This document shows positions 24,438 through 34,007 of a stretch of 64,000 nt of DNA, one piece after another. Location: positions 744,001 through 808,000 of the forward strand of contig JABUKB010000001.1 in NCBI GenBank assembly GCA_014595895.1, in the 5' to 3' direction. Under the pieces are notes generated by a model. The model worked only from the letters and a program-made list of their open reading frames with translations. It ran no database searches and had not been told where the DNA came from. Within the stretch, counting starts at the first letter, position 1; each line of letters starts with the position of its first letter. The position numbers and the translations under genes are program-made. Source of the DNA: Lysinibacillus odysseyi (GTDB lineage Bacteria > Bacillota > Bacilli > Bacillales_A > Planococcaceae).

Positions 24438-26090
24438 TTATTTGAAATATGTTACAGCGAGCGGTTCTTCCCCAAATCTTGTTGTGTTCCATGTATTTTG
24501 AGTATAGATAGCGGCAAGCTGATGCTCCCGGTCGCCGTGCTTGGCAGCATGTTCCCATACGACTACACTTTCGTATAAATCACTTAATTTCTTCATCAAG
24601 CCTTTTGCTTCTAGTGTTTGCAACGACGATGGAAGCTGAGTGAATTGCTCTAGTTGTTCGTTCAGCTCTTGCCATTTTTGCTTCACTAGGTTAATTTCCA
24701 TTCCTTCTAAATGAGCTAAGCGTTGCTGCAAGTCCATCAGCAGGAATGTGTGGCCGCCGAGTTTTATGATGCGGATTAATTCATGGGCTAAAATATTGCC
24801 TGTCCCTTCCCAAACCGTCAACACTTGGGCATCACGCAAAAGGCGTGGTGTGACAAAATCCTCAATATACCCATTTCCTCCGTGCAACTCTATTGCTTCA
24901 TGTGCAAAATGAATAGCCTGCTCTGCTGTTTCTTTTTTGATAATCGCAATTAGTAAACGAACCATTAACTGCTGTTCTTTTGTAGAGCGGCCCGCTGTGA
25001 CAGCGTCATATAATTGAGTCAGATCAAACAGTGTCACGAGGGAAGCGTGATGTTTAGCTGTCATTGTACCGATGGTTTGTTGGACCATTGGATAGTCAAG
25101 CAAGGAATGTCCAAATGCATGCCGAGCACTTGCATAAGAAGTCGCCTCGTCCAATGCGCGTTTCATAATGCCGAGAGAGGCTGTGGCATTGCAAATGCGA
25201 GATAAATTTAAAGCTTCCAGCATGTAATAGATGCCCTTGGTTGGATCACCTACAACATAAGCCTTCGCTCCGTCAAATACAACTTCGCCTGATGGTACAG
25301 CTCGCACGCCTAATTTATCCTTTAAGCGGCGGATGGTAATATTATTTAATGAGCCGTCTTCCCGATGCCAAGGTACAGCAAATAATGTCAAACCTTTGGA
25401 GCCTTCCGGTGCATGTTCCATCCGTGCAAGTACCATTGCGACACCGCACATGCCGGCATTGGAAGCGAAGTATTTTTCCCCGTATAAACGGTAATGTTCT
25501 CCGGCTTCTACAGCACGTACTGCATTGGCTCCGACATCGGACCCGCCTTGGCGCTCTGTTAAAAAAGTAGCTCCTTCGTATAGCTCTTCATCACCTGTCG
25601 ATGCAACATGCGGTAAAAAGCGCTTTTTTAGTTCTTCATCAGCAAAATGTTCAAGTAAGTAAGCGGTAGCCAATGTTAACGTTACGGGACAATAAAAGCC
25701 AGGCTCGGATTGGGAGAGTAGGTAACCTTGCGCCATGCTGTAGACATAGTTGCCTCGTTCATTTAATTCAGGGATGTTTTTGTGAACATAGCCAACGATG
25801 CCTGTTCCGTACGTTTCTTTTATTGTGTTTTTATACCCTTCATTTACAATGACGCGACTTACTTCTTCACCATACTCATCATAACGCTGTAGGCGCGGTT
25901 CTCCTTCGCGGTCTGTCACTTTTGCGCGTGGGTCAATGACGGTGGCAACGTGCTTCCCGAAAATCGTCAACTCCCGGTGTGCATATTGAAAGAAGGGAAG
26001 ATCTAGCTTGTCCTTTAAAATTTGCTGTAAAGTCGTGTCTTCTGTATAAAAATTTTGTAGTCGCTGTTGCTGGTCCGATAGTACTCGCAT
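24438..26090 (-). CDS. AidB-like acyl-CoA dehydrogenase
   Basis: 550 residues, longer than the 380-aa standard enzymes because of an N-terminal domain and an extra C-terminal helical region, as in AidB. GATFLTERQGGSDVGAN is the AidB-type flavin/substrate motif; IELHGGNGYIEDFVTPRLLRD and VWEGTGN carry the C-terminal signature and the catalytic-base position. E. coli AidB binds DNA and protects against alkylation, but most homologues are simply uncharacterised acyl-CoA dehydrogenases. It is transcribed alone. The substrate cannot be read from the sequence. Confidence 0.88.
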   Translation of the reverse strand: MRVLSDQQQRLQNFYTEDTTLQQILKDKLDLPFFQYAHRELTIFGKHVATVIDPRAKVTDREGEPRLQRYDEYGEEVSRVIVNEGYKNTIKETYGTGIVGYVHKNIPELNERGNYVYSMAQGYLLSQSEPGFYCPVTLTLATAYLLEHFADEELKKRFLPHVASTGDEELYEGATFLTERQGGSDVGANAVRAVEAGEHYRLYGEKYFASNAGMCGVAMVLARMEHAPEGSKGLTLFAVPWHREDGSLNNITIRRLKDKLGVRAVPSGEVVFDGAKAYVVGDPTKGIYYMLEALNLSRICNATASLGIMKRALDEATSYASARHAFGHSLLDYPMVQQTIGTMTAKHHASLVTLFDLTQLYDAVTAGRSTKEQQLMVRLLIAIIKKETAEQAIHFAHEAIELHGGNGYIEDFVTPRLLRDAQVLTVWEGTGNILAHELIRIIKLGGHTFLLMDLQQRLAHLEGMEINLVKQKWQELNEQLEQFTQLPSSLQTLEAKGLMKKLSDLYESVVVWEHAAKHGDREHQLAAIYTQNTWNTTRFGEEPLAVTYFK

Positions 26091-26248
26091 TATAAACCTC
26101 TCCTTTTAAAATGATAGATGTATATTCTACGCTTCTTGCTACTATTATATTAATGTTTCCATTTACTTTATTTCAAAGATAAAACATGCACTTTGTAGAA
26201 AAAAACATCTTGAAGTAGAGTTGTAGAGGTAAAAAGGATAGGTAACAC

Positions 26249-27244
26249 ATGCCCACACAATCAAGAAGGAGGAAATTTTATTCAAAAGGCGATGGACCTT
26301 TGAAGGTTTTGATAACAGGAGGATATGGTTTTATCGGTTCTCATGTCGCAGAATATTTTTTTAAAGAAGGCTATGATGTGCATATTCTGGACGATCTTTC
26401 CAGTGGAAAAAAAGAAAATATTCAATTTTCACATACATTTCACCATTTATCTATCGACGATGCATTTTGTGGCGAAGTTTTTTCTTATCATTCCTTTCAC
26501 ACTGTGGTCCATTTAGCGGCTCAAGTCAGTGTCGCAAAGTCCATCGAAAATCCGTTAAAAGATGCCCAATTAAACATTGTAGGCTTACTGAATATCCTGC
26601 AACTAGCCAAAACATATGGGGTGAAGAAATTTATATTTGCGTCGTCAGCCGCCATCTATGGCAATAATGTAAATATCCCCTTAGAGGAAACAGAACAGCC
26701 AAATCCTATCTCTCCGTATGGTCTGAGTAAATGGATAGGGGAACAGTACTGTACATTCGAGTCCCACGCATCTGAACTAGAGACAGTTTGTTTGCGCTTT
26801 TCCAATGTGTATGGTCCAAGACAAACAGACGAAGGAGAAGGGGGAGTCATTTCGATTTTCACTTCTCAAATACTGAAAAACGAAACACTTCAAGTACATG
26901 GAGATGGCAACCAAACGCGTGATTTTATCTATGTCGAGGATGTAGCAGCAGCCATTTATCGCGCCGCTCACAGTCCAGTATATGGCGTATTCAATCTGTC
27001 GACGAATACAGAGGAAAGTATCCGAGACATTCTGCGTTATCTTGAAAAATTCCATGGAGAAAAAATTAATTATACGTTTACGAAGCCTAGAGAAGGAGAT
27101 ATTTATCGTTCCTCCTTACAAAATAAGAGGATTGGGGAAATATTAGGTTGGTTACCTCGCTATAAGCTAGAAGAAGGGCTGAAAAAAACATATGCCTGGG
27201 CAAAAGGTGGCCAACAGAATATCAATCAAGCAAATTCAATCTAG
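26249..27244 (+). CDS. NAD-dependent sugar epimerase/dehydratase (GalE-like)
   Basis: 331 residues from ATG 26249. The Rossmann motif VLITGGYGFIGSHVAE comes first, then FASSAAIYGN and the catalytic Tyr and Lys in SPYGLSKWIGEQ; TRDFIYVEDVAAA is typical of nucleotide-sugar epimerases. The conserved fold begins at residue 18, where a TTG at 26300 behind AAGGCG could be the true start; the preceding basic segment (MPTQSRRRKF) is otherwise unusual. The likely substrate is a UDP-sugar for cell-wall or surface polysaccharide. It stands alone with its own terminator. Confidence 0.87.
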   Translation: MPTQSRRRKFYSKGDGPLKVLITGGYGFIGSHVAEYFFKEGYDVHILDDLSSGKKENIQFSHTFHHLSIDDAFCGEVFSYHSFHTVVHLAAQVSVAKSIENPLKDAQLNIVGLLNILQLAKTYGVKKFIFASSAAIYGNNVNIPLEETEQPNPISPYGLSKWIGEQYCTFESHASELETVCLRFSNVYGPRQTDEGEGGVISIFTSQILKNETLQVHGDGNQTRDFIYVEDVAAAIYRAAHSPVYGVFNLSTNTEESIRDILRYLEKFHGEKINYTFTKPREGDIYRSSLQNKRIGEILGWLPRYKLEEGLKKTYAWAKGGQQNINQANSI

Positions 27245-27262
27245 TACATGAATGAGAGGGGT

Positions 27263-27301
27263 GTAGACAACACCAAATTTGGATGTTGTCTACGCTTTTT
27301 T
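27263..27301 (+). terminator. terminator after the epimerase
   Basis: GTAGACAACA (27263-27272) pairs with TGTTGTCTAC (27284-27293), then GC and six T. Confidence 0.85.
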
Positions 27302-29078
27302 ATTTTTTGATAAATTTGGCGATCCCTTCAACCAATCCATCTGTTAATGGTAGCGTAGGATTGCTATACGTAGCAATATTGCCTTCCAAGTCTGTAGGTG
27401 CGTCTTTTAATACGTGGTTCATCTTCTCAAAATACAGAGTTTCGGCTTGCGGTGCGTACTGCTTAAAATGTTCTGCCTCGGCAACTGGTACTTGTATATC
27501 GTTTTTACCCTGTACAATGAGCGAGCGTGTCTTAAGCTGTTGTAATAAGGCAGCTGGGTGAGGCTGGAACAAGGATATTAAATATGGTTGAACTGACGGT
27601 CTAAATAAATCGTAAAATAATTCTGGTACTCCATCGACAGTGTTTCCTTTTTTCAACTCAGCTATGATATGTTTTGCTGTAGCTAGTAAATCAGGCGGTA
27701 ATTGAGGAGAAAGTTGCCCTATTAGAGTTTCATCCAGTGCTCTACCTGCTCCAGCAACTGAAGTGAATGAAGCCACTTGTTTTTTACTGGCAGCGAGAAG
27801 TCCTACTAAGGAACCTTCACTATGACCGATAATGTGAATAGAAGAGAAGCGCTTATCTGTTTCAGCATAAGCTATAATATTTTGTACATCTTCTGCATAA
27901 AGCCCAACCGATAAATCTTCTTCCTTTTTCATCAAAGCCATATTTTCACCAACGCCACGCTTATCATAGCGAATAGTCGCAATTCCTTGCGCAGCTAAAT
28001 CTTCTGCTAACATTTTCAGGCTGTTATTTTCACCGCCAATACTATTGCCATCTTTTGTTGTCGCTCCAGAGCCAGCAATAATAATAGCGAGCGGCACAGG
28101 CTGTTCTGTTTCTGGCATTTGTAACGCAGCCTTTAGCTTGCCGCCCGTTACATCAATCACTACTTCCTCATACGTTACTGGTGCCATATCAAATGCTTTA
28201 AACGTAATAGGGAAGGACATTCCGCCTTGTATAAATGTTGCTTTGATTACATTATCTTGGAGTTTCCCTTGAAGCGAAATTTTAGAATCACCTAATTGAA
28301 CTGTTAGCTCTATTTGTTGACCTTTCTGTTCAATTTGGCTGATTGGATATTTAGAAATACCTTGAGCCGGCAAAGAAATAGAACCGCTACCATCAGGCTG
28401 GAAATGCAGTTGAACGGTTAAATTGCCTTGCGGTAACGCCAATTCACCTGTCCAGTTACCTGTTACTTGAGGCATATCAACTTCCTCCTTTAATAAGCGA
28501 TGTAAAAATAAAGCCATTTGACCACGTGTCACAGCTGCGCTTGGTTTGAAATGACCACCTGCTGTATTTGTTATATCATGAGCCGCCAATGTTTGGATGG
28601 CGTCGTAGGCCCAGTGATCAGGTGTAACATCTAAAAATGATACGGTTGTTTCCCCGCGCTGTAATTGAAAAGCACGCGTTAAAATTTTAGCAGCATGGGC
28701 ACGAGTTAAAGATTTTTGCGGATAAAATTTGCCTCCGTCTCCATCTACGAGACCTGCTGTATAAGCCCACTGGATGACTTCGTAATACGGAGAGCTCTTC
28801 TCCACATCTGCAAAGGTTACTGCTTGTCGTTGAGATGGTAAATCAATCACTTCACTTATTATTTTCAATAGATGCTGTCTAGAAATCGGTTGTTGCGGAC
28901 GATACGTACCATCCGAATACCCTGTAATGATCCCTTGTTCCTTTAACCAAGTAGTTGCTTCAGCGTAACTGCTATCTGCTGAGATATCCGCGAATCCTTG
29001 CTGTGCTTGGGCAGGTGCCACAGCTACTGTTGCAGCCATCGATGCGACAATGGCAGCATAAAATAATCGTTTCTTCAT
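27300..29078 (-). CDS. S-layer-homology anchored alpha/beta hydrolase
   Basis: 592 residues. Signal peptide (1-25, ending AQA) is followed by three SLH repeats (about 28-75, 88-135, 148-195; GYSDGTYRPQQPISRQHLL is typical). They bind pyruvylated secondary wall polymer. A small beta domain (about 205-300) links them to an alpha/beta hydrolase (305-592) with nucleophile Ser420 in GHSEGS, Asp527 in GKNDIQVP and His555 in MNHVLK. The enzyme domain resembles bacterial esterases/peptidase-like hydrolases; substrate unknown. SLH plus hydrolase would fix an esterase to the cell surface. Monocistronic. Confidence 0.9.
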   Translation of the reverse strand: MKKRLFYAAIVASMAATVAVAPAQAQQGFADISADSSYAEATTWLKEQGIITGYSDGTYRPQQPISRQHLLKIISEVIDLPSQRQAVTFADVEKSSPYYEVIQWAYTAGLVDGDGGKFYPQKSLTRAHAAKILTRAFQLQRGETTVSFLDVTPDHWAYDAIQTLAAHDITNTAGGHFKPSAAVTRGQMALFLHRLLKEEVDMPQVTGNWTGELALPQGNLTVQLHFQPDGSGSISLPAQGISKYPISQIEQKGQQIELTVQLGDSKISLQGKLQDNVIKATFIQGGMSFPITFKAFDMAPVTYEEVVIDVTGGKLKAALQMPETEQPVPLAIIIAGSGATTKDGNSIGGENNSLKMLAEDLAAQGIATIRYDKRGVGENMALMKKEEDLSVGLYAEDVQNIIAYAETDKRFSSIHIIGHSEGSLVGLLAASKKQVASFTSVAGAGRALDETLIGQLSPQLPPDLLATAKHIIAELKKGNTVDGVPELFYDLFRPSVQPYLISLFQPHPAALLQQLKTRSLIVQGKNDIQVPVAEAEHFKQYAPQAETLYFEKMNHVLKDAPTDLEGNIATYSNPTLPLTDGLVEGIAKFIKK

Positions 29079-29312
29079 CCTAAAGCCTCCCTTTCTGTTT
29101 CATAATAAAATTATACATTAATTTGAATTTATTCTAAATATAAGTAATGCCACTAAAGGAAGTTTAAATCTCTCTATAAGGGTTTTATGTAAAATAATGG
29201 GTATATAAAGAGAGAGAGAACTGGCATTATTTTAAATTTTTCATCAAAATAATAAATTAGGACAAAGCCTCCTTACATATATATAAAAGCATGAAGAAAA
29301 GGAGGGGTTAGT

Positions 29313-30104
29313 ACGGCTAATCCGATCGTTGTACGCTCATTAGATGAAATCCATTTTTGGTCAAGGATTATGAAAGAGCATGCTTTATTTCTAAGCTTAG
29401 GGTTCACGTACGAGCAAAAACAACTAATAGAGGAAGCGCAGTATTTTATCACAGTTTTTGAAAGGATAGAGGAAAAGTTAAGTAAATTCACGGTAAACTC
29501 CGATTTACGTTTAGTACAATCATTTAACAAGGAGGTCTATCAAGCGGCAGTTGCAATATGGGCATATAAGAGAAAAGTGTTAGGACTCACATTGCGCTGT
29601 GAAATTAGATCTAATAACTTCCCTTTATTAATTGATCATATCAGCAGAGAGGCAGCTTATTTTGCGAGCCGTTTACAAGAACTAAATCAAGGAATATTAG
29701 CTCCAAAAGCGGATGATATTATTCAAGAAAATGTATTTTTCCTTAGAATCATGGCCGACCATGCAAAGTTTATTGGGCATCTACTGGATCCTTCAGAAAG
29801 AAAATTAGTAGAACAAGCAAGAGAGTTTAGTTATGATTTTGATCAGCTACTCTATCAGGCAATAGATTTGGAATCGATGCAACCGCAATCGGAAACAGTA
29901 CCATTATTAAGTCAATTTTTAGATCAAAATCGTGTATCAGTTGTTTCTTTAAGGAATTTTAAGAAGACGGCCCGGGATTTAATAGAAGCTTGCCGAATTA
30001 AAAGTAACATTCACCCGCTCCTAGCAGACCATACCTTTAGGGAAGCGGAAAGGTTTTTAGAAATTATAGATCTATATGAAAAGAGTTTAGAAAGCGGCTG
30101 TTAA
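29313..30104 (+). CDS. DUF2935 protein, apparently ACG start
   Basis: 263 residues if it starts at ACG 29313. Two helical DUF2935 repeats are visible (IHFWSRIMKEHALFLSLGF near the start; FFLRIMADHAKFIGHLLDP near the middle), each with His/Glu positions like those of ferritin-like four-helix bundles. Metal binding is an inference. The family's usual N-terminus (here ANPIVVRSLDEIHFW) is upstream of the first ATG (29370). The strong SD AGGAGGGG sits 5 bases before ACG, exactly where ATG is expected. Either ACG is used or an ATG has mutated. Confidence 0.82.
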   Translation, partial: TANPIVVRSLDEIHFWSRIMKEHALFLSLGFTYEQKQLIEEAQYFITVFERIEEKLSKFTVNSDLRLVQSFNKEVYQAAVAIWAYKRKVLGLTLRCEIRSNNFPLLIDHISREAAYFASRLQELNQGILAPKADDIIQENVFFLRIMADHAKFIGHLLDPSERKLVEQAREFSYDFDQLLYQAIDLESMQPQSETVPLLSQFLDQNRVSVVSLRNFKKTARDLIEACRIKSNIHPLLADHTFREAERFLEIIDLYEKSLESGC

Positions 30105-30324
30105 GCAGGAGTAGCGATTTCTAAGGTGTGATTACCTTCAATCAAACAAAAGTGGGCAAGAGCGATATATAAGAAGGAAAAATTATTAAAGGAAAATAGG
30201 AATAGCAGACTTGAAGAAAATTTCTTATGAGGTTCAGCAAAGAATCGAACTTAAAAAGAAATAGATTTGAATAAATCGGTTGTCTGAAATTGAAAAGGAT
30301 TTTGTGAGTAAGCAAGCGTCAAAT

Positions 30325-30352
30325 AGCGCCCACGTGTTTTTTTGTGGGCGCT
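30325..30352 (+). terminator. hairpin terminator at 30.3 kb
   Basis: AGCGCCCAC (30325-30333) pairs with GTGGGCGCT (30344-30352), next to T-rich sequence. It lies between convergent genes. No gene is supported in 30105-30324. Confidence 0.65.
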
Positions 30353-30355
30353 TAT

Positions 30356-30874
30356 TTAATTATTCGTTTCATCGTTTATTTTTCGATTACTGAAGGATTT
30401 GAACATATACAAAAATAGGAGAAATACAAACAATGTGCTTAGATGCAAGAATACATGTGCCGTATTCACAACAATACCATTCATTGGAGGCAAAAAGGTG
30501 TGAGTATTCCCAAACATCACGTCATATCGGGCTACCAGTGCATCAAAGTCCCTTCCAAGTGCTTTTCCAAAGAAATAAGGCAGCCACCATGCCTGAAATT
30601 CGCCGAACAGATAAATTGGGTAAAGAATGCAAATATACATTTTAGCAGCTAACGGAAATCTTTTTCCTGCGTAAACTAGCGTTAATATAAATCCGATTAA
30701 AATAGGAAGGGTGTTTACAACAGTTTGAAATAAAGCTTCTCCTAAAGTATTTTCATCCCCAAATCCAGTTGGGTCTGTAAATGGACCAATCTTTACCCAA
30801 TCATGGAGAAGCAAAAATAAAACCATATAAAGTTGCAGAATAATAATTGCCCAATAGGACTTGGACAGATACAT
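30356..30874 (-). CDS. four-helix membrane protein, unknown
   Basis: 172 residues. Helices at about 8-24, 50-68, 77-96 and 138-160, with an acidic loop (GPFTDPTGFGDENTLGEAL) after the first. Not recognised. An in-frame run of aromatic residues near EFQAWWLPYFFG is notable. The start ATG follows the SD GGGAGG of GGGAGGGTT. It is followed on the same strand by no other gene. Confidence 0.75.
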   Translation of the reverse strand: MYLSKSYWAIIILQLYMVLFLLLHDWVKIGPFTDPTGFGDENTLGEALFQTVVNTLPILIGFILTLVYAGKRFPLAAKMYICILYPIYLFGEFQAWWLPYFFGKALGRDFDALVARYDVMFGNTHTFLPPMNGIVVNTAHVFLHLSTLFVFLLFLYMFKSFSNRKINDETNN

Positions 30875-30932
30875 GTTTTGAACCCTCCCAGAGGTATTTT
30901 AGTTAGTGCTGGACCCACACCATAATATACTC

Positions 30933-31202
30933 CTAATATATTGCTAGGATGGAAAGATAAATACATACAATTGCCAAGGCAAATAAAATGAAGGCGTTTT
31001 TAAAGTTTCTTCTCATCTTAATGCCGTACGCACAAAAAAAGATTGCCGCGGCTAATTTGGAGCAACTTTGCAAATAGGCATTGTTCGAAAAAAATGAACT
31101 GCTAAAAATTATCGAAATGAACAAGGTTGTAGAGATAAGTATTTTAAACCACAAAGGCTCGTTTAGAAATTGTTTAAGCATAAACTTTAGTCCTTGCATC
31201 AT
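30933..31202 (-). CDS. small membrane protein, 89 aa
   Basis: Helices at about 18-38, 43-60 and 68-87; basic turn KMRRNFKN. The frame extends to 31232, but GGGAGGGGG placed 7 bases before the ATG at 31202 marks the real start (MMQGLKFMLKQF). Not recognised. It lies upstream of the four-helix gene on the same strand, so the two may be co-transcribed. Confidence 0.65.
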   Translation of the reverse strand: MMQGLKFMLKQFLNEPLWFKILISTTLFISIIFSSSFFSNNAYLQSCSKLAAAIFFCAYGIKMRRNFKNAFILFALAIVCIYLSILAIY

Positions 31203-31401
31203 TGGATAACCCCCTCCCAAAAAACTCTTCATTATATAGTATGTTTTCGATGTTTATTAGCCAAGAATATCATTTTTAAATGAATCTGGGTAAGGTTTGA
31301 AATAGTACAGATTATAAAATATAAGACAGACGAAATAATTAATCGCGAATAATCAAACAAAAAATGAATTTTGCATTTATAATAGGAGAGAGGTGATTAG
31401 A

Positions 31402-32367
31402 TTGGAAAGGGAAAAACATCCTGAATATGAGTATCTAAATTTACTAAAATATACATTGGAAAACGGTATAAAAAAAGAGGACAGAACAGGGACAGGCACT
31501 GTCAGCCTCTTTGGTTATCAAATGCGCTTTGATTTAAGTAAAGGCTTTCCGTTATTTACTACAAAACGAGTATCCTTTAAATTAATCGCAAGTGAATTGT
31601 TATGGTTTATTAAGGGAGACACAAACATTCGTTATTTACTCCAACATAATAACCATATTTGGGACGAGTGGGCTTTTAAACGTTGGGTTGAATCTGACCA
31701 ATATACAGGACCGGATATGACCGATTTTGGACGACGCTGTCTAGTAGATGAAGAGTTCAATGAACTGTATCAAAAGGAGCTCCAATCATTCTGTCAGCGT
31801 ATTTTAGAAGATGATGACTTTGCTGAAAAGTATGGCGATTTAGGAAATGTTTATGGCAAACAATGGCGTAATTGGACAACCTCTAATGGAGAAAGAATGG
31901 ACCAATTACAAGACGCAATTCATCAAATCAAAAATAACCCGGATTCTCGAAGAATCATCGTAAATGCTTGGAATCCTGAAGACGTTATTACCGCAGCTCT
32001 TCCTCCGTGTCATGTCATGTTCCAGTTTTATGTAGCGGATGGAAAATTAAGTTGTATGCTTACACAACGTAGCGGAGACCAATTTTTGGGAATTCCATAT
32101 AACGTAAGCTCTTACGCATTATTAACACAACTAATCGCTCACGAGTGTGGATTAGAAGTAGGTGAGTTCATTCACTCTATTGGTGATGCTCATATTTATT
32201 CAAATCATATAGATCAGGTAAAAGAGCAATTATCACGTGAACCGCGTCCGTTCCCAACATTAAAAATCAATCCTGAAAAAGCATCGATCTTTGATATGGA
32301 ACTGGAAGATTTAACGATTGAGGGCTATGACCCGCATCCAGCCATTAAAGCTCCAGTGGCAGTATAA
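31402..32367 (+). CDS. thyA: thymidylate synthase
   Basis: 321 residues from TTG 31402 (SD GAGGTG; a GTG at 31393 is too close to its SD). [19 protein letters not shown] starts the fold; a long insertion (about 85-145) is that of the Lactobacillus-type ThyA. The catalytic Cys in [11 protein letters not shown] lies near residue 203, followed by [20 protein letters not shown]. It methylates dUMP to dTMP using methylene-THF. No dfrA follows. Two fragments of this same gene occur about 11 kb downstream (42975-43100 and 43663-43760). Confidence 0.95.
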   Translation: MEREKHPEYEYLNLLKYTLENGIKKEDRTGTGTVSLFGYQMRFDLSKGFPLFTTKRVSFKLIASELLWFIKGDTNIRYLLQHNNHIWDEWAFKRWVESDQYTGPDMTDFGRRCLVDEEFNELYQKELQSFCQRILEDDDFAEKYGDLGNVYGKQWRNWTTSNGERMDQLQDAIHQIKNNPDSRRIIVNAWNPEDVITAALPPCHVMFQFYVADGKLSCMLTQRSGDQFLGIPYNVSSYALLTQLIAHECGLEVGEFIHSIGDAHIYSNHIDQVKEQLSREPRPFPTLKINPEKASIFDMELEDLTIEGYDPHPAIKAPVAV

Positions 32368-32374
32368 TTATGAC

Positions 32375-32415
32375 AGTAAAGCAGCTAGTTTGCATTCATA
32401 ACTAGCTGCTTTACT
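32375..32415 (+). terminator. thyA terminator
   Basis: AGTAAAGCAGCTAGTT (32375-32390) pairs with AACTAGCTGCTTTACT (32400-32415). The same hairpin, with a changed loop, is present again at 43047-43087. Confidence 0.8.
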
Positions 32416-32478
32416 TCATTCTTATTTAACAATCTAGCTATTTTTTCAAGATAACACTCAATAAGTAAGTGAGGTATT

Positions 32479-32757
32479 TTGGCTCAATTATCGAAGGTTT
32501 TAGGTTTCCAACGGATTGCAGTGACGAGAAATAATAAATATACAGAAGCTTTACTTTATCTAGGCACTTCTTGTGTGGTCGATACTCCTAAAATTTCACT
32601 TCATGAAATAGTTATGGAATTTTTAATTATACAAATTGGTTCAGCAGTGTATGGGGAAGAATGGAACGAAGAAGTTTCAATTGGAAGGGAATCAATTTTA
32701 ACAAGAACAATAGTTACTTTATTTATTGGCATAAGTGAAGGCACCTCCTTTGAATGA
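32479..32757 (+). pseudogene. remnant of a zinc-type alcohol dehydrogenase/quinone reductase
   Basis: The translated start, AQLSKVLGFQRIAVTRNNKY then EALLYLGTSCVVDTPK, is the nucleotide-binding stretch of the MDR superfamily, where homologues continue to a TNGxGAD motif. Here similarity stops after about 48 residues and both the catalytic half and the C-terminus are missing. Translation would need a TTG without SD. A further frame at 32735-33016 has no recognisable content. This debris directly follows thyA. Confidence 0.5.
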
Positions 32758-32989
32758 TACGTCTATCGTACCGGAGATGCCTGGCGTTTTATATGCGTTG
32801 TTTGATTACGGGCTTACCTTAAATAGCAGTAAATTATTTTTGCGGAAAAAGTACAACTTTTCAACCTGTGACACTGATTTAGGTTTGTTTGAGTGGGCAA
32901 CTTTACAGATGATCCGTATTACAAAGGATAAAGTGAACAAAATGTTAGTGAGAACTATAAACCGTTCCTCAGTCTTATCATTTTTTGGT

Positions 32990-33895
32990 TTAAATTTCAT
33001 TTTCTTTATGTTTTAAAAATTCTTTTTCGATTTGAATTGTTGTATGTGTTATACTAAAATTTTTTTCAATTAATTGTATAGCTTGCTGCAAAATATCTTG
33101 TTCACTGTTTGCCTCTTTAATGCGTAAATGACAAGTTAAGGAATCTAATCCTGACGTAATTGTCCAAATATGTAAATCATGAATATCTATCACGCCATCA
33201 ATTGAAAGTAAAATCTTTTTTACCTCATCTTGATCAATAGTAATCGGTGTACCTTCCATTAAAATATGAATCGAGTTTTTTAACACTCCCCATGCACTTT
33301 TTAAAATTAAAATGGCAACGATAATGCTGATGATTGGATCAGCAATATACCATTCAAAAAATAACATAAGAATCCCAGCTATAATTGCACCTAGAGAACC
33401 TAAAGCATCTCCAATCACATGCAAATAAGCACTTTTCATATTAAGATTTCCTTCCACATCACCTTGCTTCATTATAAAATAGGCGCTTGCAAAATTCGCG
33501 ACTAATCCAATGAATGCAATAAATATCATTATCCCACTAGAAACGGCTGATGGTTCATTTATTCGTTTATAAGCTTCATAAAAAATCCATCCAGCCATAA
33601 GAAACAATGTAATCCCATTGAAAAATGCTGCTAAAATTTCAAAACGGTAATAACCATATGTTTTATTGGGAGAAGCAGGTTTTGATGCGAACCAAAAAGC
33701 AGCTAAGCTTAAAATTAGTGAACTAGAATCACTTAGCATATGGCCAGCATCAGATAGTAGAGCAAGACTATTTGTAAGAAGTCCACCTATTACTTCTATA
33801 ATCATAATGAAAAAGGTGATGATTAAAGCAATTATTAAACCTTTCTTATTCCCCTTAAGGTTAGTCTGGTGTTGGTGGCTGTGATCATGTGCCAT
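32990..33895 (-). CDS. czcD: cation diffusion facilitator, CzcD type
   Basis: 301 residues with six membrane helices. The His-rich tip HDHSHQH (3-9), HxxxD in helix 2 (His52, Asp56) and HxxxD in helix 5 (His159, Asp163) form the Zn/Co/Cd transport site, and the cytoplasmic C-terminal domain (VIDIHDLHIWTI) is complete. It exports Zn2+, Co2+ or Cd2+ in exchange for protons. A perfect small palindrome in its leader (33945-33957) may be the site of an ArsR- or MerR-type metal sensor; no sensor gene is adjacent. Confidence 0.93.
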   Translation of the reverse strand: MAHDHSHQHQTNLKGNKKGLIIALIITFFIMIIEVIGGLLTNSLALLSDAGHMLSDSSSLILSLAAFWFASKPASPNKTYGYYRFEILAAFFNGITLFLMAGWIFYEAYKRINEPSAVSSGIMIFIAFIGLVANFASAYFIMKQGDVEGNLNMKSAYLHVIGDALGSLGAIIAGILMLFFEWYIADPIISIIVAILILKSAWGVLKNSIHILMEGTPITIDQDEVKKILLSIDGVIDIHDLHIWTITSGLDSLTCHLRIKEANSEQDILQQAIQLIEKNFSITHTTIQIEKEFLKHKENEI

Positions 33896-33944
33896 AACCT
33901 ATCTGCTTCCTTTCACTATATCGTTCTTGTTTATGTATAAGCAT

Positions 33945-33957
33945 TAAACAATGTTTA
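33945..33957 (-). promoter_or_regulatory. palindrome upstream of czcD
   Basis: TAAACA-A-TGTTTA, 50 bases before the czcD start on the minus strand. A possible metal-sensor operator; short and AT-rich, so weak evidence. Confidence 0.3.
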
Positions 33958-33980
33958 TTAAATCATACCGATAAATAAGA

Positions 33981-34006
33981 AAAGCTCCTAGGGAAAAGGA
34001 GCTTTC
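33981..34006 (-). terminator. terminator of the copper-protein gene
   Basis: AAAGCTCCT pairs with AGGAGCTTT, followed on the minus strand by a T-rich run. It begins two bases after the stop. Confidence 0.8.
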
Positions 34007-34007
34007 T

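Noticed and set aside
24238-24558. 106-codon minus-strand frame
   Set aside because: It overlaps the end of the AidB-like gene and its terminator in another frame; poly-Lys/Leu composition from AT-rich DNA.
32735-33016. 93-codon plus-strand frame
   Set aside because: No start with an SD, no recognisable content, and its end is antisense to czcD.
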